Assembly: GCF_034190915.1 (NCBI RefSeq)
Contig: NW_026947500.1
Span: 21,946,501 to 22,010,500, forward strand
Reading direction: 5' to 3'
Length of the DNA stretch: 64,000 nt
From: Cavia porcellus
Lineage: Eukaryota; Chordata; Mammalia; Rodentia; Caviidae
Part shown: positions 1-9,905 of the stretch, in pieces
Layout of the letters: each line of letters starts with the position of its first letter
How positions within the stretch are numbered: position 1 is the stretch's first letter
The notes under the pieces: model-generated
Told to the model about the DNA's origin: nothing
Seen by the model: the letters and a program-made list of their open reading frames with translations, nothing else
The model's database searches: none
Position numbers and translations under genes: made by a program

Positions 1-451
1 CAGGACTGTTCTAGCCCAGAAAGTCCTCCGCTGGAGTCAAACTGTGGTAGAGTATCAGTTTCTCTCACTCACCTCACCACAAGTCAGTGCACGCCTCGCT
101 GCCCTTCCTGTTTTCGACTCCGTTCGCAGACTCCCGTTCTCAGAGCTTCTGCGCGTCTCTCTCCTTGCGGAGCCAATGTAGAGGCAGCCAGCCGCTGCGT
201 GGCGGGAAACCAAATCGCGGCTTCCAATGGCGCGGGGTCCAGCCTCCACACCGAGGCTTTTCTGTTCCTGTTTTAGCACCAGGACTGCATTCCAAGTTGG
301 TTTCTCTCCGCCTAGTTCGTTCCTGAGTCAGCAGAGCATATCTCTACCGGCTTATGTCTCCTTAGTCCGCACCATTCCTGACTTCTGAACCAAGCCTTTC
401 AGAGAGCCTCCGTAGTATCTGCTATCTGTCTGCCATGTTCTCCTGGAAGTC
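1..451 (-). mobile_element. 5' end of an L1/HAL1-type element, cut by the window edge
   Basis: The - strand starting at about 451 reads ACTTCCAGGAGAACATGGC and then the same 5'UTR as the three ORF1-only elements (AACAGGAAC, TTTGGTTTCCCGCC, the TGACTTGTGGTGAGGTGAG segment). The element runs off the left edge before ORF1, so whether it is a HAL1-type copy or a full L1 with ORF2 cannot be decided. No target-site duplication can be tested. Confidence 0.85.
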
Positions 452-723
452 AGGAATTTACTTCTGTGTGTTTTTGTCTAATCTATTTCATTAAAAAACA
501 TCTATATGTGTGTTTATATCCATCCATCAAAAACCATGTATGTACATGAGCAGTTTGCTGTGCTAATAAATTGCTGGAAGTTAATGGCTACCACTTAAGC
601 ACCTCTTATGATAATAGAGGCCAAAATTAATTTGTATCAATCTCATGAAGTCTCAAATTTAGTACAATATATTTATACAGGTTTTTTTTCCTGATATACA
701 CATTTTTTGGGAATTTGACTTAG

Positions 724-820
724 ATCTGTCTGCTGTCTCCCTGTCTCCCTGTCTGCTGTCTCTCCCTCTTCTTCTCCCTTCCCTCCCACTCCTCTTCTGC
801 CTCTCCCTCTCCCCCTCAGC
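724..820. repeat. Polypyrimidine (CT-rich) tract
   Basis: About 95 bases almost purely C and T, starting with imperfect CTGTCTCC units and continuing as TCTCCCTCT-type runs. Low-complexity sequence. Confidence 0.85.
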
Positions 821-1198
821 CAAACTGCCATTCTCTATAAAGGCCTGATACAGGTACTCTGTAAGTTAATACTGCAAATAGGTAGTACATTTCAATGACT
901 ACAGCTAGACCCCATTCCTTGTTTCTCATTTATACCCAAACACTGAAAGCTCAGTTACAAACTGCACTTTATGCAAGGTTCTTCCATTCACTTCTGTTGG
1001 TAACAATGGGCCAAAAATATGCCAGTCTGCAAATTTCATTTAAAGCACTAGACAAGTCTGGTACATTATTTAGACTTCTAACCAAGATTTCATCTTAGTG
1101 AACCATAAAGAATGCTCCTGGACCTTGCTTTTCAACAAAACTACATAGTACTTTCTATGCCAAGCTGCCATTTACTATAAAGGCCTAATATAGATGTG

Positions 1199-1252
1199 TG
1201 TTTATGTATATATATATGTATATACAAATATCAGTTCACAAATATCAGTTCT
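1199..1252. repeat. AT microsatellite followed by 14-bp tandem pair
   Basis: TATATA-rich stretch followed by two adjacent exact copies of ACAAATATCAGTTC (about 1225-1252). Confidence 0.8.
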
Positions 1253-4063
1253 TTCTACAGTTCTGGTCAAAAACAGATGAGAATTGAATCAAATTTGATT
1301 ATTAGACTCAATGTTGAGAGAATTGAGTTCATGAACCAAGGTAGGTATGTGTGCATATACATATATATGTATAAAATTTGAGCCAATTTGCATTTTTTAT
1401 TGTTTTTTTTTTTTTTATAATTCCCCTCTGGTTGCTTTGTGTTTAGCGAGAATCCATCAAAGAGTAAATTTATTGTGCCATCTTCACTGGAAGTCATGTG
1501 ACCTGAGAGCTTAAAGGAAATAAAATCAGATACTTGGTTTTACATACTACTAAAAGTTGACCACAAGAATGTTTTTCCATGTGAGTTCAGTGGCCCACAA
1601 CATACAGTTATTTAAACTCCTTTAGAGCTTGAAGGCCTAAAAGGAGGAGAGGGATTAAGCAGGTGGGATTTATTAGGATGCTATGGTTCCTTACAAATGT
1701 TTTACTTTCTAGTTTTCAAACATGATTTTTAAAAAATTACTTTCATTTTGAAATTTTCTATGTTTCCAAACACCTAATTGCCTATAGTTTCAACCTAAAA
1801 GTGTCTTAAGATTTTAGTACCTGCAGTGGTGTTTGTATTGGGGCCAACTTGCACTACTTTAAGTGTACTGAGGTACTACAAAAGAAAAGATGTGAAAATG
1901 TAAATAAAACATTTGACCTCAGGATGAAATTGCTGTTTCGCAGCAATTCAAAAGAGAAAAGTGGCAGACAAGTGAAGCCAGCCTCACCACAGGGTGATGG
2001 CTGCCACCTTAGTGGAACCTGCCTAGAGCAGTCAGGACTACGTTCACATGATTGGTCCAAAATGAGTTCTCGTAACCTCACTGAGCATTCAGTCAATGAT
2101 AGTAACTTAAATTTTATCTTTTAGACTTGTTAAGTTTTATTACATTGGCATACATTTTTAATTTTTGTTAATTTGTACATTTTCTATTTATTAGTTGTGT
2201 AAGAGTTACAAGCCTAGAGTTTTATATGTTTGTTAATAACAGAATAAAAATGATTTCAGACTGGACTGGGAACTCTCAGCAGTTTTTATTTCACATTGGA
2301 GAAGCAGAGATCATATGGTAGCTGAACTCTCCCTATGAAATGCAGTAAGCATCCAGTGTTTGGTTTTGCTGTTTTTGCCTGGCTTGCTCCTGCTCATATA
2401 TCATGACCTTAGTTAGCTCAGGTATTGTTTCTGTGTAGAGTATCTGACCCTGGGAGCTGAATTAGTACCCTTCTTGACACCCTCTGTAGCACTGCATATT
2501 CCCTTTTCTTCCAGCCCTTCTAACCACTTGTTAAATTTTACCTTCTTACAGGCCTCAATTTCCTCATTAACCACCCTGAGAGCAGAGAACACTGTCATCT
2601 TTTCATTTACAGTGTTTTAGGAAGTTTCTGTCATAAAGTAGGCTTCCGTATATAAGATGTGAGGTTTTTAAACTTGTTTTTGTTTCTAGTAATATGTTAA
2701 TAGTGGAACCAGTGGTGAAAAGAGTTTTAAATAATTTAGGGCCTAATCATTAGTGAAAAACACAAGATTTCTAGTATTTTGATAATTAATGAACTCCTCA
2801 GCTCATATTTGTAACTGATCTAACCCAGAGCCAACAGTCTTACTGTGTCTGATAAAAGAGGACAAAAAAGCAAAGAAAATAAGTAATCACTATTTGTATG
2901 AGCAATTTGGAAAGGGAGCAATATTTTTCAAGTTGGAATGATAATCTTTGGTACTCCGATGGAGAACAAGGCCAGGGTCTCTTTCTTGGCGGCTGTGAAG
3001 GTAAGCACTGTGGTCAAAACGTTCTGCTTTGAAGCCAGGTCCAGCAAGAAGCTCTCCTCCCCATATGGCTGGGGCCATGGGTAGCAGGATTGACTAAGTA
3101 CATTCTGAGTTATCTGCTAGATTAAATTTCTGTAATTTATTGCAAAGTCATGTGAAGTGTAGGTACACATGCTCTACACCTGGTTTGAAGTTGCTTCTGC
3201 CAGTTCCTTAGACTCAGGCTCTGTTTATGATTGAGGTTGGTTTGAAAGCATCTGCAAACTTTAGGTCTGTGTTTCTGATTAGACTCAGAGGGGAAACTGC
3301 TGCTCTGTGAAGAAAAATCCAGCTCCTCCTAGTGGAACTTTTCTTAAATCCTCATTGCTTTTAAGAGGAAAAATATCATTAATTTTTTTTATAAGCAATT
3401 CCTGGATAAAAGAATATTTTATTATCCTTTTATGAATAAAAAGCCACACATAGGAGCAAACAGAACAACCTTATTTATAATACTGAAGCAACAAATTTTA
3501 CCTTTCAGTAAATTAAACATACTAATCGCAGCCTCTCAGTAAGCAGGAGGAAAATGTGGTCAAGATAAGTGTAGTTGAAAGTAAATATCTTAATTTTATA
3601 TTTGATTATATTTTTTGAAGGGTGAAGTACTTTTTGACAAAGCCATGTATGGTTTATAATGAGCTTTATTTTAAATGTTGACACTCAGAGCTAACAGGAT
3701 TTCTGTCAACATAATCAGTCTACATTGTGTTCTGTCTTCATCTCCTACAACAGACATTTTGGGTTTGTTTACTTTTTCACACATTTGACAATACATATTT
3801 TTTAAGATCCTACTATGTTCCAAGTACTAGAGGTGTCTGTGCTTTTCAAAATGTAATCAGCAAACTAGTTCTGAGGAAATGTGTCACTAAGGTGTGTTTG
3901 ACCGCAGGTAACAGAAAACCAATGAGAGGTGGTTTAACTTAGAAAGTTCCTTTGTGACCTCAGCTATGCATGTAAGGGCATCAGTATCTTTCTGCTCTGC
4001 CACTTGTAGTATGTTGCCCAGTCCTCTTAGGCTTTGTTACTTCTGGGTCCTAAGGTAACTTCT

Positions 4064-4170
4064 AACCTCTTTTTTTTTTTTTTTTTTTTTTTTTGGTACT
4101 GGAGATCAAACTCAAGACTTCGTGTTTGCCAAGCAGGCGTTTACTCCACTGAGCTAAATACCTGGCCCAC
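4064..4170 (-). mobile_element. ID-type tRNA-derived SINE, minus strand
   Basis: On the - strand it reads GGGCCAGGTATTTAGCTCAG (degenerate A box) through GAGTTTGATCTCCAGTACC (B-box half), ending in a poly(A) tail seen as a T run at 4070-4094. It is flanked by a near-perfect 12-bp target-site duplication: AAGGTAACTTCT at 4052-4063 and AAGGTGACTTCT at 4171-4182. Confidence 0.93.
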
Positions 4171-4394
4171 AAGGTGACTTCTAGGAGCCTAGCTTATATG
4201 AAGATTAAAGACAGTGTCTAAACTGGAAAAAGTGAACTTTTAAAATTGATGTGGATTGTCTCAGGAATCTTTTAACCAAAGCTCAGTTCACGTGGCCTAG
4301 AGTTGTATCACATGTCATTTCTATGCTCGATCTTAGCCAAAGGCCCAAAGTGATACAGCATGCCGTCTCTGTGATTGATAGGAGGGCAAATAAT

Positions 4395-4740
4395 ACCAGG
4401 AGTGGTCTATACCACACATTTTCAAAGTGTGGCTTAGGGTGCCTGGGTATTCCTGAGACCTTTTCAGGAGGCTAACAAGGGTACAGTTGTTTCCATAATA
4501 ATGCTAAGGCATTAGTTATCCTTTCTACTCATTCGCTTACTAGCATACTGTGGAGTTGTTGAGAGTTACATGATATGTGATGAGGTCATCACTGGCAGCT
4601 AATGTGATGTGTGTCTATTTTTCTGTTTTAAATTTTTCTCATTTTTAACTTCTAGTATGGTAAATGTTGACAAATATAACTTACATAAACAAAAGTTTTG
4701 GGGGTTCTTCTGTAAAGCTTAAGCATATAAATTTGAAAAT
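4395..4740 (+). mobile_element. Old hAT/Charlie-like DNA transposon remnant
   Basis: The stretch from TTTTCAAAGTGTGGC through GAGACCTTTTCAGGAGG, the ACATGATATGTGATGA segment and CATAAACAAAAGTTTTGGGG resembles a widespread non-autonomous mammalian hAT-Charlie (MER-class) consensus as I remember it. It is diverged and its terminal repeats are not clear. The exact subfamily was not assigned. Confidence 0.5.
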
Positions 4741-5293
4741 ATTTAAAATTTACACCAGTCAGAATTCACCCTCTGGAGACAGCAGTAGACACATGGCCAA
4801 GGTGAGGGTCCAGGAAGAAAGGAGGTAAACATTCTACCCCTCAGAGCCAAGACTGGGAAAACAGACTCATTAATTCCAGGATGAAAAGGGAAAAAGAAGA
4901 AGCAGGTACTAGGAATATATTTTTCCCAGTACTGGTGGTTTTCATATTTTCAAACAGAACTCAGGCAAAAAATAGAATTCATAACTGATATCACAACTTA
5001 AAATTGCTAATTGCATTCATATCACTTTTAATATTTGATTAGTATTGATGGCTTATAATTTTTTTCTTTTTTTCTTTACCCTTGATTCAGTGTTTGTATG
5101 ATAAATATATAGTTTTTAAAGATTTTTTTAATGTATAGAGCATATTAGAAGCATTATATTGAAAGCATCCCTGAACTGTGTTCTTATAGGTTAGTTTCCT
5201 TTTCGTAGTCATTTATGATTGCTAGTTTACCTCAGTGTCCATAGAGTTAGTTCTGGTATTTCCATTGTTGCTTGGTATCCTATTGTAGGATTA

Positions 5294-5310
5294 CATATAT
5301 ATATATATAT
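5294..5310. repeat. (AT)n microsatellite
   Basis: Short alternating TA run immediately before an ID SINE. Confidence 0.85.
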
Positions 5311-5320
5311 TTTAGTTTAT

Positions 5321-5396
5321 TTAGTATTGGGGATCAAACTCATGACCTTGCACTTGCCAGGCAGGCGCTTATACCACTGACCTAAATCCCCAGCCC
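5321..5396 (-). mobile_element. ID-type SINE, minus strand
   Basis: The - strand reads GGGCTGGGGATTTAGGTCAG, GCGCCTGCCTGGCAAGTGC and GAGTTTGATCCCCAATAC, the tRNA-like body of the local ID family with A and B boxes. The tail is degenerate (T-rich up to the AT repeat). Confidence 0.9.
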
Positions 5397-5427
5397 AAGA
5401 CTACATCTGTTCAATCTATTATTTGTT

Positions 5428-5531
5428 TTGTTTTTTTTGAGGCAGGATCTCACTATATAGGTCAGGCTGGCCTTGACTTTACAGCAATCCTCCTGCCTCT
5501 GCCTCCTAAGTACCTGGGTTACAGGCATGCA
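5428..5531 (-). mobile_element. B1-type 7SL-derived SINE, minus strand
   Basis: TTTTTTTTGAGGCAGGATCT, CAGGCTGGCCTTGACTT and CCTCCTGCCTCTGCCTCC are the reverse complement of a B1-type right end. The 5' end is truncated and the element lies just beyond the ID SINE. Confidence 0.88.
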
Positions 5532-5595
5532 CAGCAGAATCTTTTCTTCACTGGCCTGTGGGTTTATGATGAGAACTGTTATTGTCAATATTCTG

Positions 5596-5598
<3 letters not shown>

Positions 5599-5631
<33 letters not shown>
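5599..5631. repeat. (AT)n microsatellite
   Basis: About 16 uninterrupted AT units. Open frames across it (poly Ile-Tyr) are artefacts. Confidence 0.97.
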
Positions 5632-5634
<3 letters not shown>

Positions 5635-5689
5635 CCACTTAAGCTTGAAATTTTCTTTGCAGGAGAGTTTGGATAGTACATTTTAGTAC

Positions 5690-6780
5690 TTATTGAGAGG
5701 TATGTTAAAGTTTTACATTAATATTTGATTTATTTTTTCTTACGTTAATTTTTGTTATATTTTTACATTCCCATGGAATTGAAATTTTTATCATATGAAA
5801 TGATCCTTTTACAATGAGTATAGATTTTCCCACTATTTATAGCAATGGTTTTTGCTACAAAATCTGTTCAGTATCATTTATTTACTTGATTCTTTTGGAT
5901 TGTTATGGGTGATTTTTAAATTTTTTTCCTCTTCTTTAAAAGCAAAATCTTCTTAATATCTGTTATTTCCTTACCTCTATAGTGTAGATTTTTTTTTAAA
6001 AAAACAAGACAGAGGTCATTAATTTCTTTTTGTAATTCAAAACTAGTAATCTTGGTTTTTATTTGGTTTAATCTGTTTGCAAAGAGTATAATTATTAATA
6101 TATTTGAATTTAAGTCTTCTGTTTTAATGTGATAATTTGTCTGTCTGTTTATTTTAGGTGCTTAGGACTGAAACCAGGGCCTCATGCATGCTAAGCAAAC
6201 ACTGCACCGCTCAGCTACACTTCATGCTTACCATATGCTGTCTACCTATCGTGTCTTTTTTACATTTGGTTTTTTCCCTAGTGTCTTGTCCTTTTGAGGA
6301 GTTGAGTTTTTTTTTGTTTTTTTTGCCCTGATAAGTTGGAAATTATATACTGCCTCTTAGTATTTTGTCAATGTATATCCTAGAAATTATAATACATGTT
6401 TTTGAGTTACTAAAGTCTAGTATTACTACCTTTATGCTCACTTTCCTGGACTATACATAGACTTTGGAATTCTTTAGCTATCTCCTGGCTTATATATTAT
6501 TGTTTTTGTGTATTTTAATTTCCTGTATATGTTTAAAAACCAGAAGTACTATTTTTATATCATAAATTTTAATTTAGATTTTCCCACCTAACATCTTTAT
6601 TGTTTCCTTATATCAGGATCATTTTATATCTGCTAAAGAGCATTCTTGTAGCAGATACACTGATGACAAATTCTTTCAGTTATAGTGTGTGAGGAAGGCT
6701 TTTATATTGCCTTTATTCTTGGAATGTTATAGTTGGACATAGAATTCTGTGTTGACCCTCTTTTCCTTTTACAATGAGTA
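5690..6780 (-). mobile_element. Ancient L1-like sequence, minus strand, decayed
   Basis: T-rich text containing phrases such as GACATAGAATTCTGTGTTGA matches the reverse complement of old mammalian L1 as I know it. It appears to continue after HAL1 copy 1 (9906-10085), so the HAL1 landed inside it. Heavily mutated, with no open frame. Confidence 0.4.
6155..6222 (-). mobile_element. ID-like SINE (older form), minus strand
   Basis: The reverse complement carries GTAGCTGAGCGG, TTGCTTAGCATGCATGAGG and CCTGGTTTCAGTCCTAAG, an ID body of the older CTTAGCATGC type rather than the local GCCTGGCAAG type. Diverged. Confidence 0.75.
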
Positions 6781-7285
6781 TAAGTTTTCTGATCTCACTT
6801 CCGGGAGAACATGGCGGACAGATAACAGCAGCTACGGAGGCTCTGTGAAAGACTCGGCTCAGAATTCAGGAATGGTGCGGAGTAAGGAGGCATAAGCAGG
6901 TGGAGATATGCTCTGCTGACCCAGGAACGAACTGGGCTGAGAGAAACCAACTTGGAAAGCAGTCCTCGTGCTAGAACAGGAACAGAGGGGCCTCAGTGTG
7001 GAGGATGGAGCCCGCGCCATTGGAAGTCGCGATTTGGGTTTCCTGCCGCGCGGTGGCTACGTCTACATCGGCTCAGCAAGGAGAGAGATGCGCGGAAGCT
7101 CTGCAGGACCGGCAGGGTGCCGTGCACTGACTTATGGTGGGGTGAGTGAGAGAAACTGACACTGTACCACAGTTTGACTCCAGCGGAGGACATTCTGGGA
7201 CTGGGCAGACTTGTGGGAACAGGGCGCTGCAGCAACTCCAGCCACGTATCCCCCTCTCAAGCGGGATTGGTGAGAAATGCCTAGC

Positions 7286-7603
7286 CTATGTGACTCTGCT
7301 GGCGGAGACCCAATAGGCTAGCACAACCCAGATCCCAGAGCCTGAGGGTGGCCTGGAGGGGCGGGCCCCACGTAGGCTGCCTGGTATGGAATTTCCTGGT
7401 GTGCTGCAGTGGGCGGGAACACCTAGCCAGCGCAATTCGATCAGGCTGTGGCTGACAGGGAGGGAAGCTGGGCCTCCTATATAAGCTTGCATATATAAGG
7501 AACAAAGAATATGGGAAGAGGCAGCAACAAGAAAGGCTCCTCGGCCTCTAATCCTGAGAAACAGGTAGTAGCGGACACCGCACCAATAGACATAAAGTGC
7601 CAT
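7286..7603 (-). other. Antisense 105-codon ORF over HAL1 5'UTR/ORF1 start (copy 1)
   Basis: An ATG-initiated 105-codon frame on the strand opposite ORF1 begins MALYVYWCGV and ends VSASRVT. The same frame with the same start and stop is present in copy 2 (33859-34176), with about 18 residue differences. Copy 3 has lost the ATG. It resembles primate L1 ORF0 only in position. No domain recognised; coding status unproven. Confidence 0.3.
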
Positions 7604-8559
7604 CTAGAGAGCCTCATAGATCAGTTCAGGAATGAAGTTATTAATGAACTGAAGCTAGAAATAAGCAGAATAGTTAGAGAGATGCTAAGCACCACCCAAG
7701 AAAAAACGGATGGTGGAATGGAAGAACAGAAAAAGAGGGGAGAATTGTTTGATGGAGAAAATAGAGAAAGCAAAGAATACGTGAAGCAGGTTCAAAGGGA
7801 CTACCAGGAAACTAAAAACTCTATCGAAAACTGGCATAACAGCTTGAAAGAAACTAAGGACAGACTATCTGAACTGGAGGGCAGATTTGTAGTATGGGAG
7901 AATGAAATGAAAAACTTCTTAAAAGTAACAAACAAACAGCAGTAATACAAAGACTAGAAGATGATAAGAGGATCCATAACTTAAGAATTAAGAACATAAA
8001 AGAAGAATTAGGGACACAAACAAATGAACTACAAAAGCTACTCACAGAAATAATCCAGGAGAATTTTCCTAATTTAGCAAAAGGTAAAGATACTCAGATG
8101 TATGAGGCATACAGGACCCCAGCCACCTACAACCCAAACAGAGCAACACACAGCCATATAATAATAAAAATTCCAGAAATTCAATACAAGAACAGAATAT
8201 TAAAAGCTGTCAAAGACAAGAAACAGACCACTTACAAGGGAACACCCATCAGAATTACAGCAGATTTCTCTGCACAAACCATCAAATCACGAAGAGTGTG
8301 GGGGGAAATAATTCAAGCTTTGAAAGATAATAATCTCCAGCCAAGATTGATATATCCTGCACAACTGTCCCTGGAAATTGATGGAAAAACAAGGTGCTTC
8401 CAGGATAAAGAGGAACTGGGGGAATTTGCAACCACCAATTCAACTCTACAGAGAGTATTGCAGGATATTCTAAAAAAAGAAAAATACAAAGAATCCAGAA
8501 ATAGTGGTGGGGAGGCCACAATGAATGGAACAGAGAACAAAATGAAGAAGACAAACTGA
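7511..8559 (+). pseudogene. L1/HAL1 ORF1p (RNA-binding protein), one frameshift
   Basis: L1 ORF1p is a trimeric RNA-binding chaperone of the LINE ribonucleoprotein. The frame starts at ATG 7511 (MGRGSNKKG, a basic start), runs through a heptad-rich coiled-coil region, then the RRM and C-terminal domain. Diagnostic CTD blocks are GTPIRITADFSAQT, the RRVWGEIIQALK helix and NLQPRLIYPAQLS. The frame is broken by a 4-nt deletion near 7931-7936 compared with copy 2; downstream sequence stays open to TGA 8557-8559. With the 4 nt counted, the original frame is 1053 nt (350 codons plus stop), normal for ORF1p. This is the only inactivating lesion I see in copy 1. Confidence 0.93.
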
Positions 8560-9892
8560 CAACTAATGACCGAAAAAGAGCTCAACAGAAATGAGGCAGA
8601 GAAGATTGGATAATAGGAACAGCTATTCTGGAGAAAATGACATCTTAATAGGTATTACTGATTTAGTATCATCTTGTTTTGAAGTCTCATCAAGCTTTTG
8701 TTCTTCTGTCTTCATTGGTCTAAACAGGTTGTATCTTATTGGATTTTATTATGTACGATAGTATAAGCAAAAACTTTTAAAGACAAGGAGATTATACAGA
8801 AACCATTGTTCGTTTTCTGTTGGTTGATTCTAAATACTCTAATGCTGTCATTCTCTTGAATGGTTTTACATCTTTTTGATATATTTGGTGCTACAGTATA
8901 CGAAATTGTACTCAGAGATTTCAAGGAAAGAGACAATATGGTAACTACTTTTATGTCAGGATTATCTTGTGGTGAAACACTATTCTGCTTAAATGGTTAT
9001 GTTTTGATCTGCGCTGTTTTGCTGTTATGCCCTCTTTTATCTCAATCTCCACTCCATTATTTACTTTTTTATTTTTATCCCTTTAATTAAGGGAAAAATA
9101 AATAAAAATAGCAGGATATATTATAGTAACCCACTTTGACTTCCCATTATCTTGATTTAAAGCCCTGTATTACTCTCACCATCTTGTTTTTGACTGATGT
9201 CCCCCTATTCTGTTTTGCTTGATAGTACCAGGTTCGAAAGTTTAGGCAACAGCTGTGAAGATAGTGAGATTCATTATGACGCCCATTCTTGATGCCTTTT
9301 ATCTACTTTTGAAGACCTACAATGTCTCCAGTGTTTTGGTTTTGTCGGTTTTGTTCTTTACTGTTTTGTTCAATTTTATTATAACTAATGATATAGGCAA
9401 TTCTATTAGAGATAGCGGGAGGCATTATGGTACCCATTATTGATCACCTTGTATTATGCTTTTACATTATCTATTATGTCCACCCTTTTGATTTGATTGA
9501 CTCTGTTCTGTTATGTCACATTTGGTTCTACTCCCTTCCAAAAAAGTAATAAGAACTGTGGGAGCAACAAAACCCAAAATGTGTAATTGTCATTGTACAA
9601 AAGAGAGGAAAAGAAAGTGCTCTAAATGATATAACTGCATGTATATTTAAGTGTATAAGATAGAAAATGATATCACTGAGTTTTATTGGATCATTGAACA
9701 GAACTGTTTGCAGTATCATTGTTGGAATGTCCACTTTACAAGCTTTAATTTTGTGACTTGAACAATTATTTCTAAGATGACAATATGTAATCCATTAACT
9801 AGTGATTTCCTACTGTTTATTTTTTTCTGTAAATCTGTATAACTTGTACCCTTTCTCTGCTTTTTTTTCTCCTTAAATAAAATTTTAAAAAA
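8560..9892 (+). other. ORF2-free 3' region of HAL1 copy 1
   Basis: It has 1333 bp of T-rich DNA where an L1 would have ORF2. The same sequence follows ORF1 in copies 2 and 3. Two small frames, 76 codons (8860-9090) and 62 codons (9255-9443), have counterparts in copy 2, but substitutions there are almost all amino-acid changing, so they look like passive open frames. No RT or endonuclease motif is visible. Confidence 0.85.
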
Positions 9893-9905
9893 AAGTTTTC
9901 TGATC

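Larger units (their letters stand above)
452..4063. other. FANCC 5' intron, mostly unannotated
   Basis: AT-rich sequence with no exon or gene recognised. It contains the CT-rich tract at 724-820, a repeated 30-bp segment (826-857 and 1163-1194), and TATA-rich microsatellite patches. Short open frames here have no family resemblance and are taken as chance. Confidence 0.6.
6795..9892 (+). mobile_element. HAL1-type (ORF2-less L1) element, copy 1
   Basis: A 3098-bp element begins TCACTTCCGGGAGAACATGG and ends AATAAAATTTTAAAA. It is bracketed by a perfect 13-bp target-site duplication AAGTTTTCTGATC at 6782-6794 and 9893-9905. Layout: GC-rich 5'UTR of about 716 bp (6795-7510), ORF1 (7511-8559), then 1333 bp of T-rich sequence with no reverse transcriptase or endonuclease coding, closing with an AATAAA-containing A-rich tail. 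The 5' start, A tail and duplication point to L1-machinery insertion. With no ORF2 of its own it would need L1 ORF2p in trans. About 96-98 % identical to copy 2 in the two stretches I aligned by eye (231 and 239 nt). Confidence 0.95.

Noticed and set aside
5382..5681. Frames with runs of Ile-Tyr
   Set aside because: Translations of the (AT)n microsatellite.
7854..8585. Several minus-strand frames opposite ORF1 of the HAL1 copies
   Set aside because: Shadows of the A-rich ORF1 coding strand; they recur wherever ORF1 is present.
8860..9090. 76-codon frame in the HAL1 tail, also open in copy 2 (32385-32615)
   Set aside because: All 8 nucleotide differences between the copies change an amino acid, and copy 3 is broken. 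It looks open only because the copies are young.
9255..9443. 62-codon hydrophobic frame in the HAL1 tail, also in copy 2 (32031-32219)
   Set aside because: About 9 of 11 differences are amino-acid changing; no conservation beyond recency.
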